Part shown: one piece after another, positions 6,350-14,178 of the stretch
Position numbering within the stretch: the first letter of the stretch is position 1
How the letters are laid out: each line of letters opens with the position of its first letter
Origin: Candidatus Caccousia avistercoris
Lineage (GTDB): Bacteria; Bacillota; Clostridia; Oscillospirales; Acutalibacteraceae
Assembly (NCBI GenBank): GCA_018715025.1
Contig: DVMK01000245.1
Span: 1 to 17,367, forward strand
DNA length: 17,367 nucleotides
Reading direction: 5' to 3'
Made by a program: the position numbers and the translations under genes
Notes under the pieces: model-generated
Database searches by the model: none
Told to the model about the DNA's origin: nothing
Seen by the model: only the letters and a program-made list of their open reading frames with translations

Positions 6350-7840
6350 TTACAGTCCCGGCTTGACCCGGGTGGCTTCCTCCATGGGCAGGCCGGTGCC
6401 ATAGTCCAGCTGGCGGGGCTCGAAATCATCCAGGCTCTGGCGGGTGAAGCCCCGGTACCGCCAGCTGGCCGCGGGGGCGTCTGTGCGCCAGGGGCGGCGC
6501 TCCCAGTAGTAGCCCCGGAAGGGGTCGCGGGTTTTGTCCATGTTGTCCAGCAGCCTGTCGTGAAGCTTATCCCGAACCGCGGCATAGGCCGGGTCGTCAA
6601 TCAGGTTGCGCACCTCATAGGGATCCTCCTGCAGGTCGTACAGCTCATCGGTGGAAAGCAGGTTGACCGAAAGCTTGTAGCGGCCGTCGAACACCGAGCG
6701 CATCAGCTGCAGGCCGCCGAAGCCGTCGTGGTCCACCTCGTACCGGCCGAATTCCAGGAACACGCAGTCGTTCACCCTGGGGCATTCCCCGGTGATCTGG
6801 GGCAGGAGGCTATGGCCCGGCAGTATGGGCGGCTGTTCCGCCCCCATCCAGGCCAGCATGGTGGGCAGCAGGTCAATGTGGGAAACCGGGTTTCCGTCCA
6901 CCTGGCCCTGGGGCAGCCCCGGCCCCGCGATGAACAGGGGGATGTGGGCGATGGCGTCGTAGGCGGCCGGCCCCTTGGCGGCAAGCCGGTGCTCGTGGAG
7001 GAAATCCCCATGGTCGGAGGTATACAGCAGCAACGCCTCCGGCGCGTACTGGGCGGCCGCGTCCAGCACCCGGCCAATCTGGGAATCCACATAGGAATTG
7101 CAGCCGAAGAACCAGGGGGCCCTCACCCGGGGATTCTCCGGATCCAGCTGGGAAGAGGCCGCCGCCCACACCCGCTGGTAGTCCGGCTTCCCTTCCAGCG
7201 TGTCGGCATGGCTGGGCAGGAGGGGAAAGTCAAACTCCTCGTACATGCGGGCGTACTCCGGCGGGCAGATGTACGGGTCGTGGGGCTCGTCATAGCTGAC
7301 CACCAGCAGAAAATCCTCCTCCCGGTGCTTTTCCAGGAATTCAATGGCGCGGCTGGAGCAGCGCCAGGCGTAGGTGAACTCCGCCGGGAAGTCGTGGGTT
7401 CTCATGTTCTCCGCATTGCGGGAGAGCAGCCGTTCCTCTGGGGTAAGCTCCTCCAGATAATTGCGCATGTCATACCAATATTCCGGGTCCCACCCGCGGG
7501 AGGCGTGGCCCAGGCCGAAGTAGTCGCCCCCGTCCAGGTGCCACTTCCCGATGTAGGCGGTGTGAACGCCCATGCGCTGCATCCGCTCCCCGGCGTTGTG
7601 GATGTTTTCCGCCACGCCCATGGAGTTGGTCCAGCTGCCGCTGGAATGGGGGTACATGCCGGTAAAAATGCCCGCCCTGGCAGGCTGGCACACCGGCTGG
7701 GTGGTGTAGGCCCTGGTAAATCGGGTGCCGGACGCCGCCAGGCGATCCAGGCAGGGGGTGGAAAGGCCTGTGGAAACGTTGCAGTTCACCATGTCGTACC
7801 GCTGGGAATCCGTCATGAGAAAAATAATCTGTTTCGGCAT
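6350..7840 (-). CDS. Sulfatase, S1 type, cysteine-type active site
   Basis: The 496-residue protein belongs to the alkaline phosphatase superfamily and removes sulfate esters, presumably from glycan fragments. Visible motifs are the N-terminal metal site TDSQRYD (Asp11), the active-site signature CQPARAGIFTG (Cys51 to be converted to formylglycine, Pro53, Arg55), GKWHL (Lys99, His101), DEPHDPY (His187), SDHGDF (Asp276, His277) and AAKGP (Lys289). Cys rather than Ser is compatible with anSME maturation in anaerobes; no maturase is in this window. The ATG at 7838-7840 is chosen because AGAAGGAGGA lies just upstream; the open frame continues upstream but loses family similarity. There is no signal peptide, so it should act in the cytoplasm. 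Its partner nagA suggests GlcNAc-6-sulfate or similar, but the regiospecificity is not readable. Confidence 0.93.
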   Translation of the reverse strand: MPKQIIFLMTDSQRYDMVNCNVSTGLSTPCLDRLAASGTRFTRAYTTQPVCQPARAGIFTGMYPHSSGSWTNSMGVAENIHNAGERMQRMGVHTAYIGKWHLDGGDYFGLGHASRGWDPEYWYDMRNYLEELTPEERLLSRNAENMRTHDFPAEFTYAWRCSSRAIEFLEKHREEDFLLVVSYDEPHDPYICPPEYARMYEEFDFPLLPSHADTLEGKPDYQRVWAAASSQLDPENPRVRAPWFFGCNSYVDSQIGRVLDAAAQYAPEALLLYTSDHGDFLHEHRLAAKGPAAYDAIAHIPLFIAGPGLPQGQVDGNPVSHIDLLPTMLAWMGAEQPPILPGHSLLPQITGECPRVNDCVFLEFGRYEVDHDGFGGLQLMRSVFDGRYKLSVNLLSTDELYDLQEDPYEVRNLIDDPAYAAVRDKLHDRLLDNMDKTRDPFRGYYWERRPWRTDAPAASWRYRGFTRQSLDDFEPRQLDYGTGLPMEEATRVKPGL

Positions 7841-7902
7841 AAAAATCCTCCTTCTAAAATCAGAACGCGGGCGAAACGACCGGGCCTGCCCAAAGCCTGC
7901 CC

Positions 7903-7925
7903 TTGCGCGGAAAGCCGCCGCGCAA
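7903..7925. repeat. Hairpin between the RNase and sulfatase genes
   Basis: TTGCGCGG and its exact complement CCGCGCAA flank a 7-base loop in the 91-base gap between the RNase stop and the sulfatase start. No U run follows on either strand, so this is not a classical terminator. It could stabilise the downstream sulfatase-nagA message or cause partial attenuation; that is inference. Confidence 0.3.
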
Positions 7926-7931
7926 GCCCCG

Positions 7932-9530
7932 TTACCGGTCCCATTTGTCGCACAGCGCGTTGATCTGGTCGGCAAATTTGGCCAGATCCTTGTTGGCGCC
8001 GCCCTCGTTGCGGCGGATGACCACCGCCAGCCGCTTGCCCGCGTCCACCAGGCGCTGGAACACCGCGGAAGCGCGGCGGACAGGCGTTTCCCGCCGCACC
8101 TTCTCCCGAACGCCCTCGTTCAGGCAGGCGTTGCGCACCAGGTCGTACGCCGCGCCCGGGTAGGGGGCTGTGGCGCGGAAGCCGTACTCGTCCCGCAGGC
8201 GGGCCGCGAACAGGTCGCAGACGCTGCTCTCGCCATGCACCACAAACACCCGCTTGGGCTTGGGGCTGATATTGCGCACCCACCGCAGCAGGCCGTTGTT
8301 GTCCGCATGGCCGCTGATGCCGTTCAGGCGGCAAATCTCTGCCCGCACTTCAATTTCCTCCCCGAACAGCTTCACCGAATCCGCCCCCTCCAGGATGGCC
8401 CGGCCCAGCGTTCCCTCTGCCTGGTAGCCCGCAAAGAGGATGGTGCACTCTGGCCGCCACAGGTTGTGCTTCAGGTGGTGCTTGATGCGGCCCGCGTCGC
8501 ACATGCCGCTGGCGGACAAAATCACCTTGCACTGGGATTCGTTGTTGATCGCCTTGGAGTCGTCGCTTGTCACGGAAAGCCGCAGGTTGGAAACCCCCAG
8601 GGGGTTAATCCCCCGGCGCACCAGCGCCATGGCCTCCTCATCGAAATAGCCCGCCATGTTGTCGTTGAAAATCTGCGTGGCCTCCACCGCCATGGGGCTG
8701 TCCACGTACACAGGGAAATCCCCGTGGCCCTCCACCAGGTGGTCCGCCTTGATTTTCCGGAGAAAATACAGAAGCTCCTGGGTGCGGCCCACGGCAAAGG
8801 AGGGAATCACCACGTTCCCGCCCCGGTCGAAGGTGCGCTGAATGACGTTGGCCAGCTCTGCCGTGTAATTGGGGGGATCCCCGTGGCTTCTGTCCCCGTA
8901 GGTGGATTCCATCACCACGTAGTCCGCCTCGTCAATGTACTGAGGGTCCCGCAGAAGGGGCTGGTTCAGGTTGCCGATATCGCCGGAAAACACAATCTTC
9001 CTCTTGTTCCCGTTTTCGTGAAGCCACACCTCCACGCTGGCAGAGCCCAGCAGGTGACCCACGTCTGTAAACCGTACCTCCACCCCGTTGGCCAGGGGGA
9101 TGCGCTGGCCGTACTGGCAGGAACGAAACCGCTTCAGCACGCCCTCTGCATCGTTCATGTCGTACAGGGGCACGTACTCCGGCCGGCCGGCGCGCTTGCC
9201 CTTCCGGTTGCGCCACTCCGCCTCAAACATCTGAATGTGGGCGCTGTCGCGAAGCATAATGCCGCACAGGTCGGCGGTGGCCTCGGTGGCAATCACCACG
9301 CCCCGGAACCCCTTGGCGTACAGGAGGGGCAGCCTGCCGGAATGATCGATGTGGGCGTGGGTGAGCAGCACATAGTCAATCTCGGCCGGGTTCACCGGCA
9401 CCTGCTGGTTTTCGTACTCATCCGGCCCCTGCTCCATGCCGCAGTCCACCAGAATATGCAGGCCGCAGGCCTTCAGATAGTGACAGCTGCCCGTCACCTC
9501 ATGGGCGGCGCCTAAAAAGCTCAGCTCCAA
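7932..9530 (-). CDS. MBL-fold beta-CASP ribonuclease (CPSF73/TTHA0252-like)
   Basis: The 532-residue protein carries the metallo-beta-lactamase motif HAHIDH (58-63), VGHLLGSAS (His159), FSGDIG (Asp184), the beta-CASP region with MESTYGDRSH (207-216), SFAVGRTQEL (244-253), SASGMCDAGRIKHHL (339-353), then SGHAD (His408) and VHGE (His432) of the RMMBL part. Such proteins are cytoplasmic zinc-dependent endo/exoribonucleases in bacteria and archaea. An extra charged C-terminal segment of about 75 residues follows the core. The start is a TTG at 9528-9530: AAGGGAG (9540-9546) sits 9 bases upstream and the encoded MELSFLGAAHEVTGSC matches the family start. It is first in a unit with sulfatase and nagA behind a strong promoter; no functional link to glycans is evident. 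Confidence 0.93.
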   Translation of the reverse strand: MELSFLGAAHEVTGSCHYLKACGLHILVDCGMEQGPDEYENQQVPVNPAEIDYVLLTHAHIDHSGRLPLLYAKGFRGVVIATEATADLCGIMLRDSAHIQMFEAEWRNRKGKRAGRPEYVPLYDMNDAEGVLKRFRSCQYGQRIPLANGVEVRFTDVGHLLGSASVEVWLHENGNKRKIVFSGDIGNLNQPLLRDPQYIDEADYVVMESTYGDRSHGDPPNYTAELANVIQRTFDRGGNVVIPSFAVGRTQELLYFLRKIKADHLVEGHGDFPVYVDSPMAVEATQIFNDNMAGYFDEEAMALVRRGINPLGVSNLRLSVTSDDSKAINNESQCKVILSASGMCDAGRIKHHLKHNLWRPECTILFAGYQAEGTLGRAILEGADSVKLFGEEIEVRAEICRLNGISGHADNNGLLRWVRNISPKPKRVFVVHGESSVCDLFAARLRDEYGFRATAPYPGAAYDLVRNACLNEGVREKVRRETPVRRASAVFQRLVDAGKRLAVVIRRNEGGANKDLAKFADQINALCDKWDR

Positions 9531-9625
9531 TACTTGACACTCCCTTCCGCCAGGCGGGCCGCAAACCCCTGGCCCTCCGGCCCTTCCCCGCGGAAGCAGA
9601 GGGGGCCGCGAATGATTTCAACCTT

Positions 9626-9654
9626 ATTATAGAAAGTTTCTCTGGAAGCGTCAA
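9626..9654 (-). promoter_or_regulatory. Sigma-A promoter of the RNase-sulfatase-nagA unit
   Basis: On the minus strand TTGACG (9649-9654) is separated by exactly 17 bases from a perfect TATAAT (9626-9631). The expected leader before the TTG start at 9530 is about 90 bases and GC-rich. Confidence 0.85.
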
Positions 9655-9718
9655 GAAAAATTTGTGTAAATCAACGGAACTCATGTAAAAAAGGAATCTG
9701 TCCGCCGGGGAAGCGCCG

Positions 9719-9748
9719 TTGACTTTTCCGTTCCCCCAGGCTTATAAT
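9719..9748 (+). promoter_or_regulatory. Sigma-A promoter of the phosphodiesterase gene
   Basis: TTGACT (9719-9724), an 18-base spacer and a perfect TATAAT (9743-9748) precede the gene by about 45 bases. It diverges from the RNase promoter, with about 65 bases between the two -35 boxes. An in-frame ATG at 9747 lies inside the -10 box and so cannot be the start. Confidence 0.85.
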
Positions 9749-9794
9749 GGCGGAGGAAGCCCCACTTTTGACTACACAGGCAGGAGGTTGCTCT

Positions 9795-11093
9795 ATGAAA
9801 CGCAGGCTGATTGTTCTGTCGCTGGATGCGATGGTGTATGAGGATTTGGAATACCTGAACACCCTTCCGGTGTTCCACGGTTTCCTGGCGGAAGGCTCCC
9901 GGGTAAACCGGATGCGCTCCATTTACCCCACCGTCACCTACCCGGCCCACACCACCATGGCCACCGGCGTGTACCCCAACCGGCACGGGGTGGCCAACAA
10001 CGAGGTGCTGGCCCCCGGCGAGCGCGCCAGCGACTGGCACTGGTTCCACGATGCGGTAAAGGCGCCGGATATTTTTGACGCCGCCAAGCAGGCGGGCCTG
10101 ACCACCGCCGCGGTGGCCTGGCCGGTTACCGGCCGCCACCCCAGCATCGACTACCTGGTGGACGAATACTGGCCCCGGCACGAAGAGGACGACATCCGCG
10201 ACGTATTCCTGCGCTCCGGCACGAGCCCGCAGCTGTACGAGCGCGTGGTGGGAAAATACGCAGCCTGCGGCCGCCTGAACCTTCACCCGGAGGCGGAACG
10301 GCTCATCCTCAGCTGCGCCTGCGACATCATTCAGGAGTACAAGCCGGAGCTTCTGATGATCCACGCCTCTCAAATTGACAGCTACCGCCACCGCAGCGGG
10401 GTGTTTTCTTCCCTGGTGACCTATGGGCTGCAGCAGGCGGAAGGCTTTTTGGACCGGCTCATCACCGCCGCCAAAAACGCAGGGACCTATGAGGAAACCG
10501 ATTTTGTCGTCACCAGCGACCATGGGCAGATGAACAGCGCCCGGGTGCTGCACCCCAACGTGCTGCTGAAGGAAGCGGGGCTCATCTGCACCAACCCGGA
10601 CGGCAGCCTCCGTTCCTGGGAGGCCTGGTGCAAATCCGCCGGTTTTTCCGTACAGGTGTTCCTGCGCCGGCCGGAGGACAAAGCCCTGTACCGCCAGGTG
10701 TATGATCTGCTTTGCAGCTGGCGCGACCAGGAGGTGTACGGCGTCAGCCAGGTGTTCACCACAGAGGAAATCGACCAACAGGAGCATTTGAGCGGCGATT
10801 TTTCCTTTGTGCTGGAAACAGACGGCTGCACCGCCTTCGGCAACGACTGGAACCGCCCGCTGGTGCGCGCCCACGACGTTACCGACTACCGGTTTGGCCG
10901 GGCCACCCACGGGTACCTGCCGGACAAGGGCCCCCAGCCTGTTTTTCTGCTGAACGGCCCCCACGCCAAAAAGGGCGTTGTGCTGGAGCAGGGAAGCCTG
11001 GTGGACGAGGCCCCCACCTTCGCCCGGCTTCTGGGCATTGACCTTCCCAACACAGACGGCCGCTGCATGGACGCACTGCTGCAGGGGGTATAA
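9795..11093 (+). CDS. Nucleotide pyrophosphatase/phosphodiesterase (NPP) family protein
   Basis: The 432-residue protein is an alkaline-phosphatase-superfamily hydrolase of the NPP group, cleaving phosphodiester or pyrophosphate bonds with two metal ions. Motifs are SLDAM (Asp11), TVTYPAHTTMATGVYPNRHGV with Thr48 as probable nucleophile, QIDSYRHRSG (Asp195, His199), TSDHGQM (Asp242, His243) and THGY (His372). No signal peptide or membrane anchor is visible, unlike many secreted NPPs, so I place it in the cytoplasm. The ATG at 9795 has AGGAGG (9782-9787) 7 bases upstream. It is a single-gene unit between its own promoter and a strong terminator. Its substrate (nucleotide, glycerophosphodiester or phosphorylated sugar) is not readable, and its position beside glycan genes may be coincidental. 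Confidence 0.88.
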   Translation: MKRRLIVLSLDAMVYEDLEYLNTLPVFHGFLAEGSRVNRMRSIYPTVTYPAHTTMATGVYPNRHGVANNEVLAPGERASDWHWFHDAVKAPDIFDAAKQAGLTTAAVAWPVTGRHPSIDYLVDEYWPRHEEDDIRDVFLRSGTSPQLYERVVGKYAACGRLNLHPEAERLILSCACDIIQEYKPELLMIHASQIDSYRHRSGVFSSLVTYGLQQAEGFLDRLITAAKNAGTYEETDFVVTSDHGQMNSARVLHPNVLLKEAGLICTNPDGSLRSWEAWCKSAGFSVQVFLRRPEDKALYRQVYDLLCSWRDQEVYGVSQVFTTEEIDQQEHLSGDFSFVLETDGCTAFGNDWNRPLVRAHDVTDYRFGRATHGYLPDKGPQPVFLLNGPHAKKGVVLEQGSLVDEAPTFARLLGIDLPNTDGRCMDALLQGV

Positions 11094-11124
11094 AAAATAC
11101 AATCTATTGCAAAATTTATTGCAA

Positions 11125-11176
11125 AAAACACGGCGCGCGGAGGCTTTTGGGAAAGGCCCCCTGCGCGCCGTGTTTT
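11125..11176. terminator. Bidirectional terminator between the NPP and AraC genes
   Basis: AAAACACGGCGCGC (11125-11138) is exactly complementary to 11163-11176, with a 24-base loop that can pair further in part. A-rich and T-rich ends give a U run on both strands. It separates convergent genes whose stops are at 11093 and 11183. Confidence 0.88.
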
Positions 11177-11182
11177 CTGCCA

Positions 11183-12016
11183 CTACCGCACCAGCCTGGA
11201 CTGGCCCTTCTGCTCAGAGGGCAGCTCGCCCATGAGGCGGCGGTAGGTGCGGGAAAAATAAGAAAGGTTCTGAAAGCCGCTTTGGGCGGCGCTTTCCCCC
11301 ACGTTGCACCCGCCTGCGGCCAGCAGGCTTCTGGCGTGGCAGCAGCGGAGGAAATTCACATAGCGCAGAATCGTCTGCCCCGTCACCTCTTTAAAGGCGT
11401 GGCAGAGGTAATACTTGCTGAACCCGGTTTCCCTGCAGATTTTTTCCATGGAAACCTCTTCGGTGTAATGGCTCTGCAGGTATGCCAGGATCTGCTTTAC
11501 CACCTGGGGCTTTCCGTTTTTCCCCGGCGCGGGGGCCGCCCCGTCCGCCTGCACCCCGTTCCGGTACAGGGCAACGTACAGACTGCCGATGAGAGAGCGC
11601 ACCGCCGTTTTGTAGTAGGGCGCTTTGCCCTCCAGCTCGCGCACGGCGGCCAGGAACAGCTCCCGCGCGGCCTGGTCTGTTACCCGGGGGGACAGGGCCC
11701 GGCCGCCCACCGGAAGGCCAGAGCCCTCGAACAGGCTGGGGGAGGGAATGATGCAGTAGTACCGGCATCTTCCCTGTTCTGTGTACACCGTATGGATATG
11801 GTTCGAGTCCACCACCACCAGCTCACCGGGGCGGAAGGGAATTTTCTCCTCGTCGGAAACCACGACCCCCTCCCCTTCCAGGCAGTAAAGGAATTCCAGC
11901 GCCTCGTGCCAGTGCAAATGGCCGATTTCCCCGTCGGTGCGCGCGGTGTCAAGGCGGAAAATAATCGGGAACCCGGGCTCCGGGTGCAGGTGGGCTTCGT
12001 AATAAATATTCTGCAC
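11183..12016 (-). CDS. AraC-family transcriptional regulator with N-terminal cupin
   Basis: The 277-residue protein starts with an AraC-type sugar-sensing cupin (HLHWHEALEFLYCLEGEG with PFRPGELVVVDSNHIH) and ends with two helix-turn-helix motifs: SMEKICRETGFSKYYLCHAFKEVTG and the AraC signature VGESAAQSGFQNLSYFSRTYRRLMG. It should bind a sugar and activate or repress nearby promoters. I chose the GTG at 12014-12016 because AAGAAGGA (12023-12030) lies 6 bases before it; an in-frame ATG at 12032-12034 would add 6 residues but has no Shine-Dalgarno. It diverges from the isomerase-dehydrogenase unit across about 155 bases containing palindromes, so that unit is its most likely target. Confidence 0.93.
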   Translation of the reverse strand: MQNIYYEAHLHPEPGFPIIFRLDTARTDGEIGHLHWHEALEFLYCLEGEGVVVSDEEKIPFRPGELVVVDSNHIHTVYTEQGRCRYYCIIPSPSLFEGSGLPVGGRALSPRVTDQAARELFLAAVRELEGKAPYYKTAVRSLIGSLYVALYRNGVQADGAAPAPGKNGKPQVVKQILAYLQSHYTEEVSMEKICRETGFSKYYLCHAFKEVTGQTILRYVNFLRCCHARSLLAAGGCNVGESAAQSGFQNLSYFSRTYRRLMGELPSEQKGQSRLVR

Positions 12017-12093
12017 AGCAGTTCCTTCTTCCATAGAGCAATATTGTGTTAAGATAAAGCAAAATTCATCCTTTTCTTTTTCGGGAATCCATG

Positions 12094-12104
12094 TAAAATA
12101 GAAT
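12094..12104 (+). promoter_or_regulatory. Candidate -10 region of the isomerase-dehydrogenase unit
   Basis: Overlapping -10-like hexamers TAAAAT (12094-12099) and TAGAAT (12099-12104) occur in an AT-rich stretch. No good -35 lies 16-18 bases upstream (for example CTTTTC at 12071-12076), as expected of an activator-dependent promoter next to an AraC gene. Confidence 0.35.
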
Positions 12105-12119
12105 CATAAGAAATGGCAT

Positions 12120-12147
12120 CTTATATTTTATGGAATTTCCATAACAA
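12120..12147 (-). promoter_or_regulatory. Candidate promoter of the AraC gene
   Basis: On the minus strand TTGTTA (12142-12147) and TATAAG (12120-12125) are spaced by 16 bases. The 17-base palindrome at 12128-12144 falls in the spacer and enters the -35, so a protein bound there would block this promoter, which fits autoregulation. Confidence 0.35.
12128..12144. promoter_or_regulatory. Palindromic operator candidate TTATGGAA-T-TTCCATAA
   Basis: A perfect 8-bp inverted repeat around one central base lies between the divergent AraC and isomerase genes. A second, looser inverted repeat, ATAAGA/TCTTAT with a 7-base gap, precedes it at 12106-12124. ATGG-core half-sites also recur in direct orientation at 12113 and 12130 (17 bases apart), an arrangement compatible with AraC-type binding. 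Confidence 0.5.
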
Positions 12148-12171
12148 GCATTGGGAAAGGAGCTATTACAA

Positions 12172-13017
12172 ATGGCAAAACGATTTTCTGTGGGCGTGCT
12201 GCTGGACTCTTTCCGCCTGCCCCCTGAAGAAGCAATGAAGAAGGCCGCCGCCCTGGGGCTGGAGGGAATTCAGGTGTACGCCACCCAGGGGGAGCTGGCC
12301 CCGGAAAACATGACGGCGGAAAAGCGCCGGGAGTTCAAGAAAATGGCCGCGGGCTACGGCCTAACCATTTCCGCCCTCTGCGGCGACCTGGGCCGGGATT
12401 TTGGCTGCCAGGAGCAAAACGCCGACCTGATTGAGCGTTCCAAACGGATTCTGGATTTGGCCAAGGACCTGGGCACCAATGTGGTGACCACCCACATTGG
12501 CCTCATCCCGCTGGACCCCGGCGAGGAGCGGTACAAAATCATGCAGGAGGCCTGCGGCCAGCTGGCCCGCTACGCCGACAGCCTGGACGCCCACTTCGCC
12601 ATTGAGACAGGGCCCGACATCTCCTGCACGCTGAAGCAGTTTTTAGACAGCCTGCACTCCACCGGCGTGGCGGTAAACTTCGACCCGGCCAACATCGCCA
12701 TGGTAACGGGGGAGGATCTGGTCAACGCCGTACACAACCTGCGGCAGTACATTGTGCACACCCACGCCAAGGACGGGGTCATGCTGCACTACTACGGCCC
12801 CGCCTTTGTGTACAGCGGCGAACACCCCAGCGGGGGCTGCGGCGAGGTGGCCTACCGGGAGGTTCCCCTGGGCGAGGGCAGCGTCCGCTGGCCCGAGTAC
12901 CTGCAGGCCCTGGAGGACATTGGCTACCAGGGCTTCCTCACCATTGAGCGGGAGGTAGGGAACGACCCGGCCGCAGACATCGGCAAGGCGGCAGCCTTCC
13001 TGAAAAAGCTGATATAA
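12172..13017 (+). CDS. Sugar phosphate isomerase/epimerase (xylose isomerase-like TIM barrel)
   Basis: The 281-residue protein matches the AP-endonuclease-2/xylose-isomerase-like fold used by sugar isomerases, epimerases and inositol or keto-sugar enzymes. Candidate metal ligands by family analogy are Glu145 in HFAIETG, Asp171 in VNFDPAN, the HTHAKD segment (196-201) and Glu259 in LTIERE. The ATG at 12172 is preferred because AAAGGAG (12156-12162) lies 9 bases upstream; an in-frame TTG at 12151 would place that site inside the gene. No signal peptide is present. It is followed 39 bases later by a Gfo/Idh/MocA dehydrogenase, a frequent partnership in catabolism of inositols, keto-sugars or uncommon glycosides. 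The exact substrate is not readable. Confidence 0.9.
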   Translation: MAKRFSVGVLLDSFRLPPEEAMKKAAALGLEGIQVYATQGELAPENMTAEKRREFKKMAAGYGLTISALCGDLGRDFGCQEQNADLIERSKRILDLAKDLGTNVVTTHIGLIPLDPGEERYKIMQEACGQLARYADSLDAHFAIETGPDISCTLKQFLDSLHSTGVAVNFDPANIAMVTGEDLVNAVHNLRQYIVHTHAKDGVMLHYYGPAFVYSGEHPSGGCGEVAYREVPLGEGSVRWPEYLQALEDIGYQGFLTIEREVGNDPAADIGKAAAFLKKLI

Positions 13018-13042
13018 GGGTATTCATATTTTACCACAGAAA

Positions 13043-13049
13043 AAGAGGA
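13043..13049 (+). promoter_or_regulatory. Ribosome binding site favouring the second ATG of the dehydrogenase
   Basis: AAGAGGA ends one base before ATG 13051 and 7 bases before ATG 13057, so the second ATG is the better spaced start. Confidence 0.6.
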
Positions 13050-13056
13050 AATGAAA

Positions 13057-14118
13057 ATGGGAAAATGGAAAATCGGCGTCATCGGCGTGGGCGGCATCTC
13101 CGTACAGCACATCCAGGCCTATCAGAACAACCCGGAAGCCGAGCTGTACGCCTTCTGCGACATCAATGAAAGCCGCCTGCGGGAAATGGGGGAAAAATAC
13201 GGCGTTACCCGCCTTTACACCGACAAGGACGAAATGCTGCGGGCCCTGCCCGAGCTGGACGCCGTGAGCGTCTGCACCTGGAACTCGGCCCACGCCCCCT
13301 GCACCATTGCGGCGCTGAACGCCGGCAAGCATGTGCTGTGTGAAAAGCCCATGGCGGTTTCCGCCGCCCAGGCGGAGGAAATGGCGGAGGCCGCCCGCCG
13401 GAACAACAGGCTGCTGATGATGGGCTTTGTCCGCCGCTACGAGCAGGGCACCGCCCTTCTGCGCGAATTGACCGAGCAGGGCTTCTTCGGGGACCTGTAC
13501 TACGCCAAGGCAACTTACCTGCGCCGCAACGGCAACCCGGGCGGCTGGTTCGGGGACAAATCACGCTCGGCGGGCGGCCCCCTCATCGACCTGGGCGTAC
13601 ACGTCATCGACCTGACCCGTTACCTGATGGGCAACCCCAAGGCCGTCTCGGTGTATGGGGCCACCTTCCAGAAGCTGCTGGACCGCCCTGACATCCGCAC
13701 CCCCAAGGCGTACCGGGCTTCTTCCGCCAAGCCGGACGATATCTGCGATGTGGAGGACCTGGCCTCGGCTATGATCCGCTTCGACAACGGCGCTGTTCTG
13801 CAGGTGGAGGCCGCCTTCTCGCTGAACCTGAAGGAGGACACCGGCGGCGTGCAGCTGTTCGGCTCCAAGGGGGGCGCGCGCCTTTCCCCCGGGCTGGAGC
13901 TTTACAGCCAGATGAACGGGTACATGACGGACGTGACCCCGGTGTGCCCGCCCGAATCCTTTGCCGGGGAATTCCAGGCAGAGATCGACCACTTCCTTCA
14001 CTGCATCTCCACCGGGGAGCCCTGCCGCTCCCCCGCCCAGGACGGCGTGGAAATCATGCGGATTCTGGACGCGGTGTACGAATCTGCCCGCACAGGCCAC
14101 GAGGTTATTTTGGGGTAA
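13057..14118 (+). CDS. Gfo/Idh/MocA-family NAD(P)-dependent oxidoreductase
   Basis: The 353-residue protein has an N-terminal Rossmann fold with GVIGVGGIS (7-15) and an acidic strand-2 end, CDIN (34-37), suggesting NAD. The EKP motif is at 96-98 (Lys97 usually catalytic), and the C-terminal substrate domain contains GGPLIDLGVHVIDLTRYLMG (173-192; Asp178, His182 and Asp185 candidates). Family members oxidise or reduce sugar and inositol hydroxyls, or serve redox-assisted glycoside cleavage. I chose the ATG at 13057 over the one at 13051: AAGAGGA (13043-13049) is 7 bases from the former and only 1 from the latter. It is the second gene of the AraC-linked unit and is followed by a terminator. 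The substrate is unknown. Confidence 0.92.
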   Translation: MGKWKIGVIGVGGISVQHIQAYQNNPEAELYAFCDINESRLREMGEKYGVTRLYTDKDEMLRALPELDAVSVCTWNSAHAPCTIAALNAGKHVLCEKPMAVSAAQAEEMAEAARRNNRLLMMGFVRRYEQGTALLRELTEQGFFGDLYYAKATYLRRNGNPGGWFGDKSRSAGGPLIDLGVHVIDLTRYLMGNPKAVSVYGATFQKLLDRPDIRTPKAYRASSAKPDDICDVEDLASAMIRFDNGAVLQVEAAFSLNLKEDTGGVQLFGSKGGARLSPGLELYSQMNGYMTDVTPVCPPESFAGEFQAEIDHFLHCISTGEPCRSPAQDGVEIMRILDAVYESARTGHEVILG

Positions 14119-14178
14119 GCCGTTCCCGAAAAAACAGGCGGCGATAAAATTTTTGGATCATAAGCTCCACAACAGTTC

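Noticed and set aside
9534..9539. TTGACA on the plus strand upstream of the RNase start
   Set aside because: No -10-like sequence occurs 15-19 bases downstream, and the surrounding DNA is GC-rich.
11105..11126. Direct repeat TATTGCAAAA twice, 12 bases apart
   Set aside because: It is short, AT-rich and located between a stop codon and a terminator; no function is suggested.
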